A stretch of 43,366 bases of DNA from JBBDRV01 sp040905285 (GTDB lineage: Bacteria; Bacteroidota; Rhodothermia; Balneolales; Balneolaceae), in NCBI GenBank assembly GCA_040905285.1, contig JBBDRV010000087.1, positions 1-43,366 on the forward strand, given 5' to 3'. Under the pieces are notes generated by a model that was not told the origin of the DNA, did not search any database, and was given only the letters and a program-made list of their open reading frames with translations. Shown here in pieces: positions 1 through 9,199 of the stretch; the stretch's first letter is position 1, and each line of letters begins with the position of its first letter. The translations under genes and the position numbers were made by a program.

Positions 1-1692
1 ATTCAATCCAAGGGCCGCCAGAGTCAGGCCGGCCCAGCCGAGCCATGTGAACGCGACGACCAGTCCGGCTGCGACCATCAGTCCGTTCCAGAAAACCCGC
101 CAGTTCCGCCGCCGGATTTTTTGTGAAAATACCCAGTGGGCAAACGCCGGGATCAGCGAAATGACAATGATCAGCGTCGCCGCCAGGATGAAGGTTTTGG
201 TCCAGGCGAGCGGACCGAACAGCCTTCCTTCCTGTGCCTGGAGCATAAAAACCGGAAGGAAACTGACAATGGTGGTCATCAGGGCGGTAATTACAGCCGG
301 GCTCACCTCCGCCGTTGCCCGGTAGACCGTTTCGAGCATATGTTCATCCGGATCCTTTTCCCCGATATGCCTGAGCATGTTTTCTGTCAGGATGATGCCC
401 ATATCCACCACAACCCCGATCGATATGGCAATCCCGGCCAGAGCAACCACATTGGCATCCACTCCCGTATATTTCATCATGATAAAACTCATCAGAACGG
501 CCAGAGGCAAAAGGGCCGAGATGACCAATGACGCCCTCAGGTGCATGACCATGATGATGATGACGATGATGGTGATCAGGATCTGCAGTGAGAGAGCCTC
601 TTCAAGCGTACCGAGCGTTTCATAAATCAGCCCGGTACGGTCGTAGAAAGGGACGATCCGCACCTGTGAAACCGTTCCGTCCGCCAGCTCCCTGGAAGGC
701 AGACCCGCAGAAATGTTGTCGATCTCTTCTTTAACATTCCGGATCACTTCCAGCGGATTCTCGCCAAAACGCGCCACCACAACGCCCCCGGTCGCATCCG
801 CACCCGCCTTGTCAATCGCACCGCGGCGCTGGGCAGGACCCATAGCCGTTCTTGCCACATCCCGTATGCGTATGGGAATGTTGTCGCGAACAGCCACCAC
901 GCTCTCTGCAAGGTCTTCCGCAGACTTCACGTAGCCGAGACCGCGCACAACATATTCTACCCTGTTCATTTCTATGGTCCGCGCACCGACGTCCATATTG
1001 CTCCGGCGAACGGCATTTGCCACATCTGTCACCGTCACCCCGGCCTCACGCATTGCCACCGGATCGATATCTATCTGGTATTCCCTGACAAATCCGCCAA
1101 TGCCGGCCACTTCAGCCACCCCTTCCACGGCAGACAGTGCATACCTTACCTGGAAATCCTGAATCGACCGAAGTTCCTGGGGGTCCCATCCGCCGGTCGG
1201 ATTGCCCTCGGCGTCAACCCCCTCCAGCGTATACCAGAAGACCTGTCCCAGTGCAGTGGCGTCAGGGCCCAGCCCCGGCTGCACGCCGTCGGGAAGCAGC
1301 CCCCCGGGAAGAGCGTTCAGCTTTTCAAGAATACGAGCCCGGCTCCAGTAAAACTCGATATCGTCCTCAAAAATAATATTGATGGAGGAGAAGCCGAACA
1401 TCGAATTGCTGCGGATGGTACGCACGCCGGGAAGCCCCAACAGCTGCGTAGTGAGCGGATAGGTGATCTGGTCTTCAATATCCCGGGGCGAGCGGCCCGT
1501 CCATTCGGTAAAGACGATCTGCTGGTTGTCGCCGATGTCCGGAATCGCATCCACCGGTACGGGATCCGTGGGAAGCCCGTCAATGTCCCAGTCGAACGGG
1601 GCCACAGCGATTCCCCAGCCTGCGAGTGCCAGGAAGAGCAGCAGGGCGATCAGTTTGTTTTCAAGAAAAAAACGGATGGTTTTGTTGACCAT
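1..1692 (-). CDS. cusA: CusA/CzcA-family heavy-metal efflux RND transporter, N-terminal part (cut by window edge)
   Basis: This is an inner-membrane RND pump subunit of the heavy-metal efflux type, which uses proton influx to drive metal export through a tripartite complex. The reverse strand reads 564 codons without a stop from ATG at 1692 to the edge. The first helix (about residues 8-30) is followed by a periplasmic porter region. It includes IPDIGDNQQIVFTEWTGRSP, characteristic of the CusA/CzcA group, and later GGVVVARFGENP. After these come several helices, with a VVALAGIAIAIGVVVDMGI stretch and ILTENML downstream, matching the conserved helix-4 region. Family members run to about 1030-1250 residues, so roughly half is missing. 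The gene has a 314-bp gap to an upstream Cys/His-rich secreted protein on the same strand, which fits metal resistance. Which metal (Cu/Ag versus Co/Zn/Cd) cannot be decided here. Confidence 0.93.
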   Translation of the reverse strand, partial: MVNKTIRFFLENKLIALLLFLALAGWGIAVAPFDWDIDGLPTDPVPVDAIPDIGDNQQIVFTEWTGRSPRDIEDQITYPLTTQLLGLPGVRTIRSNSMFGFSSINIIFEDDIEFYWSRARILEKLNALPGGLLPDGVQPGLGPDATALGQVFWYTLEGVDAEGNPTGGWDPQELRSIQDFQVRYALSAVEGVAEVAGIGGFVREYQIDIDPVAMREAGVTVTDVANAVRRSNMDVGARTIEMNRVEYVVRGLGYVKSAEDLAESVVAVRDNIPIRIRDVARTAMGPAQRRGAIDKAGADATGGVVVARFGENPLEVIRNVKEEIDNISAGLPSRELADGTVSQVRIVPFYDRTGLIYETLGTLEEALSLQILITIIVIIIMVMHLRASLVISALLPLAVLMSFIMMKYTGVDANVVALAGIAISIGVVVDMGIILTENMLRHIGEKDPDEHMLETVYRATAEVSPAVITALMTTIVSFLPVFMLQAQEGRLFGPLAWTKTFILAATLIIVISLIPAFAHWVFSQKIRRRNWRVFWNGLMVAAGLVVAFTWLGWAGLTLAALGLN

Positions 1693-2006
1693 GGAAGATG
1701 ACAATCGTTTTACGTATCAGGAACTGTGCTCTCCGCGGGAAAGCGGAGGACGTTCCGTCCGACAGGTTCAGGTAAACGGTACGGGACACCCTGCGGGTTG
1801 TGCCGGGGCCGTACCGGGTTATGGCAGTCATGCCGGGTTCCGCAGTAGTTGTGCCGGTGGTTGTGCCGGTTATCGTGGGGTTGTACCGGTTTTGGATACC
1901 GGGCGGGGATACCGCAGTGAATGAATGCGATTCACAACACAATAATGCGTGCCGGTTCCGGTTTTATCACAGTGAGGTCTTCCCGCTATCCGGATCCCGG
2001 CAGGCT
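1693..2006. repeat. 314-bp leader of the RND gene with recurrent GTTGTGCCGG motif
   Basis: The spacer holds a low-complexity stretch in which GTTGTGCCGG or GTTGTACCGG recurs at about 1797, 1848, 1860 and 1880. On the minus strand these read CCGG(C/T)ACAAC and lie upstream of the pump start. The open frames across it are Thr/Gly-rich products of the repeat and match no family I know, so I treat it as noncoding. The 3' end of the upstream gene and the promoter or leader of the pump would both lie here. Confidence 0.45.
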
Positions 2007-2474
2007 TTAGTTCAAAAACGTACTGTTCAGCAGATAGATGGGCGGATGTTGCCAGTCGGGAGGAACCGGGGACTTTGTAAAACTGCCGGCACGGATTTCC
2101 GGCCCGCGGATGACAGTGGAAACGGGAATGCCTGAAAGGCCCGAAAGGATTTTGTCCGGTACCAGTCCGCTTTGATTCCCCTGCGGGGCCTGACTGAGAT
2201 GGCAGGCGCAAACCATGCCGGAACCGCAGTTATGATGAGCAAATTTATCCGTATTATCCGCATCAGGCTCGTCATCCGGGCAGCAGCTGTGGTCAGAAGA
2301 CATGGCGTGGGCCGGCATGGAATTGACGGGCACGGAACTGTTGCCGTCAGTTTCGGCAGACAGGCAGTGACCGGCAAGCTTGCCGGCGTACAGGCCGGCC
2401 GGCAGCAGGAAACCTGTCAACAGCATCAGGGCTGTAATCCGGACGACCGAACGGTATGCAGTGGATTTATACAT
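2007..2474 (-). CDS. small secreted Cys/His-rich protein, probable metal-resistance accessory
   Basis: The 155-residue product starts with a signal peptide (basic N-terminus, hydrophobic core about residues 12-29). The mature part is rich in potential metal ligands: a His-Cys-Cys cluster (DHSCCPDDE) and HHNCGSGMVCACH. It ends in a conserved-looking PPIYLLNSTFLN tail. I do not recognise a named family. Small secreted proteins of this layout are often found directly upstream of CusA/CzcA pumps in Bacteroidota-like genomes, and here the pump follows on the same strand. A periplasmic metal-binding role is inferred from composition and neighbourhood. The start at 2474 is the only one that keeps a complete signal peptide. 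Confidence 0.7.
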   Translation of the reverse strand: MYKSTAYRSVVRITALMLLTGFLLPAGLYAGKLAGHCLSAETDGNSSVPVNSMPAHAMSSDHSCCPDDEPDADNTDKFAHHNCGSGMVCACHLSQAPQGNQSGLVPDKILSGLSGIPVSTVIRGPEIRAGSFTKSPVPPDWQHPPIYLLNSTFLN

Positions 2475-2549
2475 GATATCCTGGATTATCTCAGGAGAAT
2501 ATAAGTTTTAAATGATCCTTGCGGGCAAAAGCCAAACATTTTACACAAG

Positions 2550-2565
2550 ATAGCCATCTGGCTAT
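2550..2565. promoter_or_regulatory. perfect 7-bp palindrome in divergent promoter region, possible operator
   Basis: ATAGCCA-TC-TGGCTAT is a perfect inverted repeat in the 240-bp gap between the metal-resistance genes (minus) and the 7TM-HD gene (plus). It lies about 76 bp upstream of the Cys-rich gene start. Position and symmetry suit a dimeric repressor or activator, but no regulator gene is in view and the motif matches no operator I can name. Confidence 0.3.
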
Positions 2566-2714
2566 ACATCCACCGGCACTTGCCCGGCAGGGAAGAAGAA
2601 GTGACCGCTGGTATGTCGTTGTATGCTGTTGTATATCAGCAAACCGGTTACTATACTTTTTTCCGGATCAAAATGTTCTTAAACTGGTTGTAGTTTCACA
2701 CCTAAACAGGCTTT

Positions 2715-5162
2715 ATGGGTATTCTTCAAAAGATGGGTCTTGCACCTAAAAGAAGAGAAGGTGCTCCAAGTATCGGAGAAAAGAAAAAGAAAGAACAGGA
2801 AGCGGCGGCCAATAAAAAAAGTCTCTATTTTCGCTGGGTCATTTTTCTTGCTTTTCTGGCGCTGGTCGTATATTCCCTGCCCCAGACAAGTTTTCGCCAG
2901 GTGGAAAGCTATTCTGTCGGCGAGCCGTGGCGTTCGGACAACCTGACTGCCCCGTTTACCTTTGCACCGCAGAAAAGCGATGCGGAGATGGAGGAGGAAC
3001 GGGCACAGGTACGGGTGAACACTCCACCGATTTTTCATATCGATCCGGATGTCCGCATGGAGACGGAGGACGAGATCGAGTCTGTCTTCAATGAGCTGCA
3101 GCCGGTGCTGGACAGCTATGTGCAATGGCAGCGCAGCCGGCAAAATCCCGGCGTCTCTTCAAGCAACGACAGCCTGAGATTCATCGAGGAAAAGGAGCAG
3201 ACCGAAACAGGTTTGTCGGAATCATCCTGGGAAACACTGCTGGAAGATTATGCATCCGTTCGTATGGACAATGGTTCCCGGCAGTTCACCGGGTACACGA
3301 TCCGGCGCCTTCTTCATTCCGTCACCAGTTCGCTTATGGATGAGGGCCTGATCAATACCAGCAAGGAAAGCATTGAAAGCGAGGAAATTACTCTCAGGGA
3401 TCTCGATCAGCGAACCGAACGGACCATCAGCCTCAACAATGCCTATGACCTGAGTGAAGCACGCGACTATGCCGAAAGGCAGTTGTCACGGCAGCTGTCC
3501 GCTGAGCATGCTGCCGCAGGTGTAGACCTGTTTGACCGGATTATCAGGGCGAACTGGTTATTCAGTCCGAGTGATACCCAAATCCGGCTGAATGAAGCCC
3601 TGTCAGAAATATCGGCAACCAAGGGAGCCGTCGCACAGGGGCAGGTAATCATTCGGAAGGGTGATATCGTCACCGAAGAGACAGCCAATATGCTGGAAAG
3701 TCTTGCAGAGGTACGCGCGGATACGGCAAGTGAAGTCGAACGATGGCTCAGATTCGGCGGTGAATTCATCGTACTGATTGTCACCACCCTCTTCTTTCTC
3801 TTCTATCTCTATCTTTACCGTAAAAAGATTTTTGAAAACAGCGCCATGTTCCTCCTTGTCTTTCTGGTTTTGGGGATCGTTGTTCTCACAAGCGGAATAG
3901 TATATGGTTTTGAACAAATATCACCCTACATAGTCCCCGTGGCTATAGCCCCGCTTATACTTACCATTATCTTCGATTCGCGTGTCGGCCTGCTGGCAAC
4001 CATTACCCTGGCAACCATCACAGCCATTTTCCACGACAACAATTTTGAATATCTCATAGCCACGATAATGGCCTGCAGCTTTGGCGTCTTTTCAGTCAGG
4101 GACATCAACAAAAGGACCCAGTTTTTTGTGACGACACCGTTTGTTGTCCTGATCGGCTACGTCCTGATTGTCTCCGGCTTCACGCTGACAAGGTACGGCG
4201 GGATGGAGCAGTATGTCGACCAGATGATGTTTATCGTCATCAATTCGGTCTTTATTCTCTTCACCTATCCGCTCATCCTCTTTTTTGAAAAAACGTTTGA
4301 CATCACGACCGATTTTACCCTGCTCGAACTGGCGGACACCAATCTGCCCCTTCTCAAGGATCTTATGAACCATGCGCCCGGAACCTTTCACCACAGCCTA
4401 CAGGTTGCCAATCTTGCTGAATCGGCAGCGTCATCCATCGGAGCCAATGCCCTTCTCTGCCGGGTGGGGGGACTCTATCACGATATCGGCAAGATGAACA
4501 AGCCGAGCTATTTCATTGAAAACCAGTCCGGCCGGAATGAACATGACAATCTTAAACCCCGGATGAGCGCCCTTGTTATCAAGGCCCACGTCAGCGACGG
4601 CGTAAAAATGGCGGAAGAGCATGACCTGCCCGAGACTGTGATCGAGTTCATAAGGACCCATCACGGCACATCGCTGATCCGGTATTTTTATGACAAGGCC
4701 AAAAAGAGTGCGGACAAGGAGGACGACATCAGAGAAGAGGATTTCAGATATGACGGCCCGATTCCCCAGTCCAAAGAGACGGGTATCCTGCTTCTGGCCG
4801 ACGGCGTCGAGGCGGCGTCCCGCGCCATGAAGGATCCGACCTATTCGAAACTTGAAAACCTGATCAACAGGATGGTTGACGACCATGTCCATGAGGGTCA
4901 GCTGAATCATTGTCCGCTTACATTCCATCAACTGGACATCATCAAAAAAACATTTCTCAACATTCTGCTCGGGGTATATCACCACCGTGTGGAATATCCG
5001 GACGAACAAAAAGAAGAAAAGAAAACCCTTTCAGCAAAAGAAGGCAGTGAAATTGTAAAACAGCCGGACTTGGCAGCGGTGCCCGAACCACCCGATCCCG
5101 ACACGTCCGCACAGAACAGTTCCGGGTCGGGCGAATCGGGGCAGGACGGCAGCCGGGAGTAA
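2715..5162 (+). CDS. 7TM-HD family phosphodiesterase (PgpH/YqfF-like), probable c-di-AMP hydrolase
   Basis: This 815-residue membrane protein has the three-part 7TMR-HD architecture. One N-terminal helix (about 38-58) is followed by a large extracytoplasmic region (about 60-345). A block of transmembrane helices (about 350-530) and a cytoplasmic HD domain follow. The HD domain shows TFHHSLQV (His559-His560), then YHDIGK (His589-Asp590) and a later HHGT. These are the expected metal ligands. Characterised relatives such as Listeria PgpH hydrolyse cyclic di-AMP, which is the likely substrate here. The C-terminal tail (about 770-815) is charged and Pro/Ser/Gly-rich. The gene ends 4 bp before xerD, so the two are probably co-transcribed. 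Confidence 0.92.
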   Translation: MGILQKMGLAPKRREGAPSIGEKKKKEQEAAANKKSLYFRWVIFLAFLALVVYSLPQTSFRQVESYSVGEPWRSDNLTAPFTFAPQKSDAEMEEERAQVRVNTPPIFHIDPDVRMETEDEIESVFNELQPVLDSYVQWQRSRQNPGVSSSNDSLRFIEEKEQTETGLSESSWETLLEDYASVRMDNGSRQFTGYTIRRLLHSVTSSLMDEGLINTSKESIESEEITLRDLDQRTERTISLNNAYDLSEARDYAERQLSRQLSAEHAAAGVDLFDRIIRANWLFSPSDTQIRLNEALSEISATKGAVAQGQVIIRKGDIVTEETANMLESLAEVRADTASEVERWLRFGGEFIVLIVTTLFFLFYLYLYRKKIFENSAMFLLVFLVLGIVVLTSGIVYGFEQISPYIVPVAIAPLILTIIFDSRVGLLATITLATITAIFHDNNFEYLIATIMACSFGVFSVRDINKRTQFFVTTPFVVLIGYVLIVSGFTLTRYGGMEQYVDQMMFIVINSVFILFTYPLILFFEKTFDITTDFTLLELADTNLPLLKDLMNHAPGTFHHSLQVANLAESAASSIGANALLCRVGGLYHDIGKMNKPSYFIENQSGRNEHDNLKPRMSALVIKAHVSDGVKMAEEHDLPETVIEFIRTHHGTSLIRYFYDKAKKSADKEDDIREEDFRYDGPIPQSKETGILLLADGVEAASRAMKDPTYSKLENLINRMVDDHVHEGQLNHCPLTFHQLDIIKKTFLNILLGVYHHRVEYPDEQKEEKKTLSAKEGSEIVKQPDLAAVPEPPDPDTSAQNSSGSGESGQDGSRE

Positions 5163-5166
5163 TGCG

Positions 5167-6078
5167 ATGAATGCATTTGCTTCCGAGATGAAACAGTACC
5201 TGCAGTTTGTACAGCTTGAAAAAGGACTGTCGGAAAATTCGGTTATTTCCTACAGGATGGACCTGAAGCGTTATCTGGGATTTATCCGGGGCAAACAGAA
5301 GCTGAAGGACCTGTCGGGGGTCACCCTCTCCCATATCGAACAGTACCTCGATGAGCTCACCGAACTGGGATTGTCTGCAAGTTCCGTTTCCCGTAATATT
5401 TCCAGCATCCGGAGCTTTCATGAATTCATCGTGGTCGAAGGACTGGCAACGGCCAATCCCGCCGAGCTGATCGAGCTGCCGAAGAAAGCCGGGAAATTAC
5501 CGGAAGTCCTTGACCCGGTTGAAGTGACGGCGATACTGGAAGCCCCGGACCGGACCACCCGTACGGGGATACGCGATGCGGCCATCCTTGAACTGCTGTA
5601 TGCAACAGGCATGAGGGTATCCGAACTGGTGGAACTCCAGCCGGACTGGCTCTACTTCGAAATCGGCTTCATCCGGGTGATCGGCAAAGGAAACAAGGAG
5701 AGGCTGGTTCCTGTGGGAGAAATCTGCCGGAAGGCTGTTGAACAGTACATGGACCAGGCGCGGCCGGTATTCAGGCATCCCACCCGCACCGGCAAATCCA
5801 AAAACCGGCTGTTCCTGAACCAGAGAGGAGGACCGCTCTCACGGGTCAGCGTCTGGACGATTGCCAAAAAGTCTGCTGAAAAGGCAGGTATCAGGAAAAA
5901 TGTCTACCCCCACATATTCCGGCATTCCTTTGCCACGCATTTGCTTGAGGGAGGAGCCGACCTGCGGGCCGTACAGGAGATGCTCGGGCATTCCTCCATT
6001 CTTACAACCGAGATCTACACCCACGTGGACCGCAGCCTCCTTCATCAGGTTCACAAAGAATTTCACCCGCGGGCATAG
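5167..6078 (+). CDS. xerD: tyrosine recombinase XerD (XerC/D family)
   Basis: The 303-residue enzyme is the usual size for a chromosome-dimer-resolving recombinase. The N-terminal SAM-like DNA-binding domain (about 5-90) carries the typical LSENSVISYRMDL start. The catalytic domain shows the complete set: Arg150 (ATGMRVSEL), Lys174 (GKGNKER), His249 and Arg252 (HIFRHSFATHL), His275 (LGHSS) and nucleophile Tyr284 (EIYTHV). Nothing suggests a phage or integron integrase: no element ends or att sites were seen nearby, and the protein is compact. It lies 4 bp behind the 7TM-HD gene. Its last 16 bp overlap the end of the convergent glycosyltransferase. XerC versus XerD is a judgement; the sequence fits XerD better. 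Confidence 0.93.
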   Translation: MNAFASEMKQYLQFVQLEKGLSENSVISYRMDLKRYLGFIRGKQKLKDLSGVTLSHIEQYLDELTELGLSASSVSRNISSIRSFHEFIVVEGLATANPAELIELPKKAGKLPEVLDPVEVTAILEAPDRTTRTGIRDAAILELLYATGMRVSELVELQPDWLYFEIGFIRVIGKGNKERLVPVGEICRKAVEQYMDQARPVFRHPTRTGKSKNRLFLNQRGGPLSRVSVWTIAKKSAEKAGIRKNVYPHIFRHSFATHLLEGGADLRAVQEMLGHSSILTTEIYTHVDRSLLHQVHKEFHPRA

Positions 6079-7331
6079 CTGCTGCGGCCTGTCTGCCGGG
6101 TTTTTATCCGTTTCCCGGCTGCCAGTAACTCCTCATTGTAAATTTTTTCATAGTCCCCGGCGATTCTATCCCAGGTATTGTTCCCCCTTACAAAATCCGC
6201 TCCGCTTCTGCCCAGTTTTCCGGCAAGAGACGGTTTCTGCAGCAACTCCCGTATCGCTGAAGCGAGCTCCCCGCAATGGCCGGGTTCCACCAGATACCCG
6301 GTTTCCCCGTGCCGGATAATTTCCGGCGTGCCGCCGGCAGTGGTACTGATGGTCGGCACACCGACGGCAAGAGCTGAAAGAACGGCAAGGCTGTAATTTT
6401 CCACCCTGGAAGGCAGGATACACAGACGGGCCGACATCAGATGCCCGCCCAGTTCATCATGCGACAACCAGGGCAGAAAGTTCACTTTCTTCTCAATGCC
6501 GCAGGCGGAACAGAGCCGCACAAGCTGTTTCTTCTCTTCGCCCCTGCCCGCGATAAACAGATCCGGTTTGGGTTCACCGAGCTGTTTGTAGGCCTGCAGA
6601 AGCAGATCAACCCCTTTGTCTTTACTCAGCCTCCCGAAAAAAAGTATCCCCCCGGATGCCGCATATTCTTTTTTTCTGTATGACAAAAATTCCGGCGGCA
6701 CCCCGTTCGGGACAGCCTGCACGTTTTCCGGATCAACAGCATACGTCTGTGCGACCATTCCGGCTGCCCATCTGCTGGGGGGACATACCCTGTCAGCCTG
6801 CCGGAGGACCGCGCCCTGGGCATAATATTTCCAGTGGCGGAGCAGGGCGCCCGCCTTTCCGGCGAATCCGAGGCTGTGCCAGCTCTTTATCACGCCGGGA
6901 TAGCCCGAGTACCTGGGTGTGGCGATAAGTATAAACGAAAGCCTGTCGCGTATTCTGTATAATTGTGCTGCCTCCTCCCCGCCGGCATGGACCACCACCG
7001 GCACCGGCGAGGACCGGCAAAGTCGTTCAACGATTCTGTTTACCGGGAACGCTGTCAAAGGCCGTAAAAAAATTTCTCTCCGGCTGCGGAAGGAATAAAG
7101 CGTCGCCCAGTGAACGCGGTAGGGCAGATCCGCCGGAACACCGATCGTTTCCAGAGGGGATTTGGAGTATATCACATGAACATCATGCCCTTTTTCAGCC
7201 ATTGCGGATGCCAGATAATGGGTTGACCGCTGGCCTCCTCCGCTGTATGGTGACCAGGGAGAGTAATTGACTGTAAAAATAACCCGCTTGCGGTCCTTCA
7301 ATGCACTTTTCATTAACTGTTTTCGATTCAA
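6063..7331 (-). CDS. glycosyltransferase family 4 (GT-B fold)
   Basis: This 422-residue cytoplasmic GT-B enzyme would transfer a sugar from a nucleotide donor during surface glycan or glycolipid synthesis; donor and acceptor cannot be told. The N-terminal domain has the GGGQRSTHYLASAMAEKGHD glycine-rich loop (about 30-50). The C-terminal domain has FFGRLSKDKGVDLL, LFIAGRGEE and the donor-site region CILPSRVENYSLAVLSALA. In that region the usual second Glu of the family E-x7-E motif is Ser (E-NYSLAVL-S). AGGTPEII and GETGYLV follow, as in most family members. It is transcribed alone and converges on xerD with a 16-bp overlap of coding ends. Confidence 0.9.
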   Translation of the reverse strand: MNRKQLMKSALKDRKRVIFTVNYSPWSPYSGGGQRSTHYLASAMAEKGHDVHVIYSKSPLETIGVPADLPYRVHWATLYSFRSRREIFLRPLTAFPVNRIVERLCRSSPVPVVVHAGGEEAAQLYRIRDRLSFILIATPRYSGYPGVIKSWHSLGFAGKAGALLRHWKYYAQGAVLRQADRVCPPSRWAAGMVAQTYAVDPENVQAVPNGVPPEFLSYRKKEYAASGGILFFGRLSKDKGVDLLLQAYKQLGEPKPDLFIAGRGEEKKQLVRLCSACGIEKKVNFLPWLSHDELGGHLMSARLCILPSRVENYSLAVLSALAVGVPTISTTAGGTPEIIRHGETGYLVEPGHCGELASAIRELLQKPSLAGKLGRSGADFVRGNNTWDRIAGDYEKIYNEELLAAGKRIKTRQTGRSSYARG

Positions 7332-7480
7332 CCCGTTAGCTGATTCAAAATCACAAAAAAAACAAGATAAAATTATTTCTGTCCATCAAAAGTGTTTTGA
7401 ATCTTTTCATAGCTTGCTTTAGCGATGAGCTCGTGATATCATTAGACAGACCTCTTTCAGGTAACCTGCAATATACCCCG

Positions 7481-9199
7481 ATGACGTTGACAATCCGTTT
7501 CAAACCCTGTTTAATTCTGCTTCTGGGCCTTCTTTTTTCAGCCGGCCACACCGGGGCTCTTTTTGCCCAGACCGGCTGGGCGGAACCGTATGAAGAGGCG
7601 GTCGTTGTATCGGCCGAGGAGCATGCAAGTGAAGCCGGTCTCGAGATTCTGGACAAAGGAGGGAACGCGGTGGATGCAGCTGTTGCTGTCCAGTTCGCAC
7701 TGGCGGTCACCGTTCCCAGAGCCGGCAATATAGGCGGCGGCGGCTTTATGGTCATCCACCTCGGGGACGGTACGGCCAGGGCCCTCGACTTCCGGGAAAA
7801 AGCTCCGGCGGCGGCCTACCGGGAGATGTACCTCGATGAAGGCGGGGACTATCACCCGGACCTTAGCCGCAGGGGAGCACTGGCGTCGGGAGTGCCGGGC
7901 ACCGTAGACGGCATGATCAATGCCCTCGAGCATCACGGGCGCCTCCCCCTTGAAGTGGTCATGGAGCCGGCCATCCGGCTTGCCCGCGACGGTTATCCCC
8001 TGACGTACACCCTTGCCGAAGAACTCAACAGTGCGGCCGAATCCCTCAGTGAATTCGACTCCTCCAAAAAATATTTTGTCAGGGAAAACGGGGACAAATG
8101 GAAAAAAGGAGATCTGTTCGTTCAGAGTGACCTGGCGGGTACGCTGCAGCGGATTGCCACACATGGCCGGCGGGGATTCTACACCGGTATTACCGCACAG
8201 CGGATTGTGCAGGAAATGCGGCGAAACGGAGGTATGATTACATACGAAGACCTCAGAAGTTACAGCAGCACCTGGAGGGAACCCGTTACTGCCGGTTACA
8301 GTGGATACAATCTGATTATGATGCCTCCTCCCAGCAGCGGCGGCATCGTCATAAAACAGGTCCTGGGCATGCTTGACGACCGGGACCTGGTTTCAAAAGG
8401 ATTCAATTCAGCCGATTACATTCATCTCGTCAGTGAAGCCTTCCGCCGGTCTTTTGCCGACCGGAACTATTACCTCGGCGATCCGGACCATGTGGATATA
8501 CCCCTTGACGCCCTTACCGCCAACCGCTATTACAGCAGACGAATGAGGGATTTCAGACCGGACAGAGCCACCAACAGCCTGAACATATCCCACGGCCGCA
8601 TATTTGATATAAGCGAGACGGATGAAACCACCCACTTTTCAATCATTGACGGGGAAGGGAATGCCGTCGCCGTGACCACGACCCTCAACGGGTCCTTCGG
8701 AAGCATGCTGGCCGTCGGCGGGGCCGGATTTCTGCTGAACAACGAGATGGACGATTTTTCCGCCAAGCCCGGTGAGCCCAATATGTTCGGACTGATCGGC
8801 GCCGAAGCAAATGCCATTGAACCCGGCAAACGCATGCTCAGCAGCATGAGCCCCACCATTGTCACCAAAGACGGAAAGGCACGAATGATTATCGGTGCGG
8901 CCGGAGGTCCCCGGATTATCACCTCCACCCTTCAGAACTTTTTCAATCTGGCCCTTTTCGGCATGAACGCCAGAGAAGCCATCAATGCACCGCGGTTTCA
9001 TCACCAGTGGCTTCCCGATCAGCTGACGGTCGAAAAATATACCCTTTCGGCCGACACAGAAACAATTCTTGAAGAAAGAAATCATGATATAGAAATAATG
9101 TCCGAAATCGGCCGGATTCACCTGATTCATGTAGATGAAGACGGATTCAGGTACGGAGTCCAGGATCTGCGGGGCGACGGCTCTGCAAAAGGAAGATGA
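7481..9199 (+). CDS. ggt: gamma-glutamyltransferase (glutathione hydrolase)
   Basis: This exported Ntn-hydrolase cleaves the gamma-glutamyl bond of glutathione and related compounds. Starting at ATG 7481 gives 572 residues with a signal peptide (hydrophobic core about 9-23). An in-frame ATG at 7397 would add 28 residues in front of the signal and is less likely. Family motifs include GGNAVDAAVAVQFALAVT, GNIGGGGFMVI and the autoprocessing site DETTHFSIID, where Thr383 becomes the N-terminal nucleophile of the small subunit. PPPSSGGI follows the large-subunit pattern. GAAGGPRI lies near the C-terminus. The stop overlaps the start of mtnA by 4 bases, so translation is probably coupled. The pairing suggests sulfur-compound recycling. 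Confidence 0.95.
   Translation: MTLTIRFKPCLILLLGLLFSAGHTGALFAQTGWAEPYEEAVVVSAEEHASEAGLEILDKGGNAVDAAVAVQFALAVTVPRAGNIGGGGFMVIHLGDGTARALDFREKAPAAAYREMYLDEGGDYHPDLSRRGALASGVPGTVDGMINALEHHGRLPLEVVMEPAIRLARDGYPLTYTLAEELNSAAESLSEFDSSKKYFVRENGDKWKKGDLFVQSDLAGTLQRIATHGRRGFYTGITAQRIVQEMRRNGGMITYEDLRSYSSTWREPVTAGYSGYNLIMMPPPSSGGIVIKQVLGMLDDRDLVSKGFNSADYIHLVSEAFRRSFADRNYYLGDPDHVDIPLDALTANRYYSRRMRDFRPDRATNSLNISHGRIFDISETDETTHFSIIDGEGNAVAVTTTLNGSFGSMLAVGGAGFLLNNEMDDFSAKPGEPNMFGLIGAEANAIEPGKRMLSSMSPTIVTKDGKARMIIGAAGGPRIITSTLQNFFNLALFGMNAREAINAPRFHHQWLPDQLTVEKYTLSADTETILEERNHDIEIMSEIGRIHLIHVDEDGFRYGVQDLRGDGSAKGR

Noticed and set aside
1661..1942. 93-codon minus-strand open frame before the RND gene
   Set aside because: It overlaps the pump start out of frame, and its Thr/Gly-rich sequence comes from the GTTGTGCCGG repeat.
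5167..6078. XerD as integrase of a mobile element
   Set aside because: Standard length and housekeeping-like context; no att sites, tRNA or element genes nearby.
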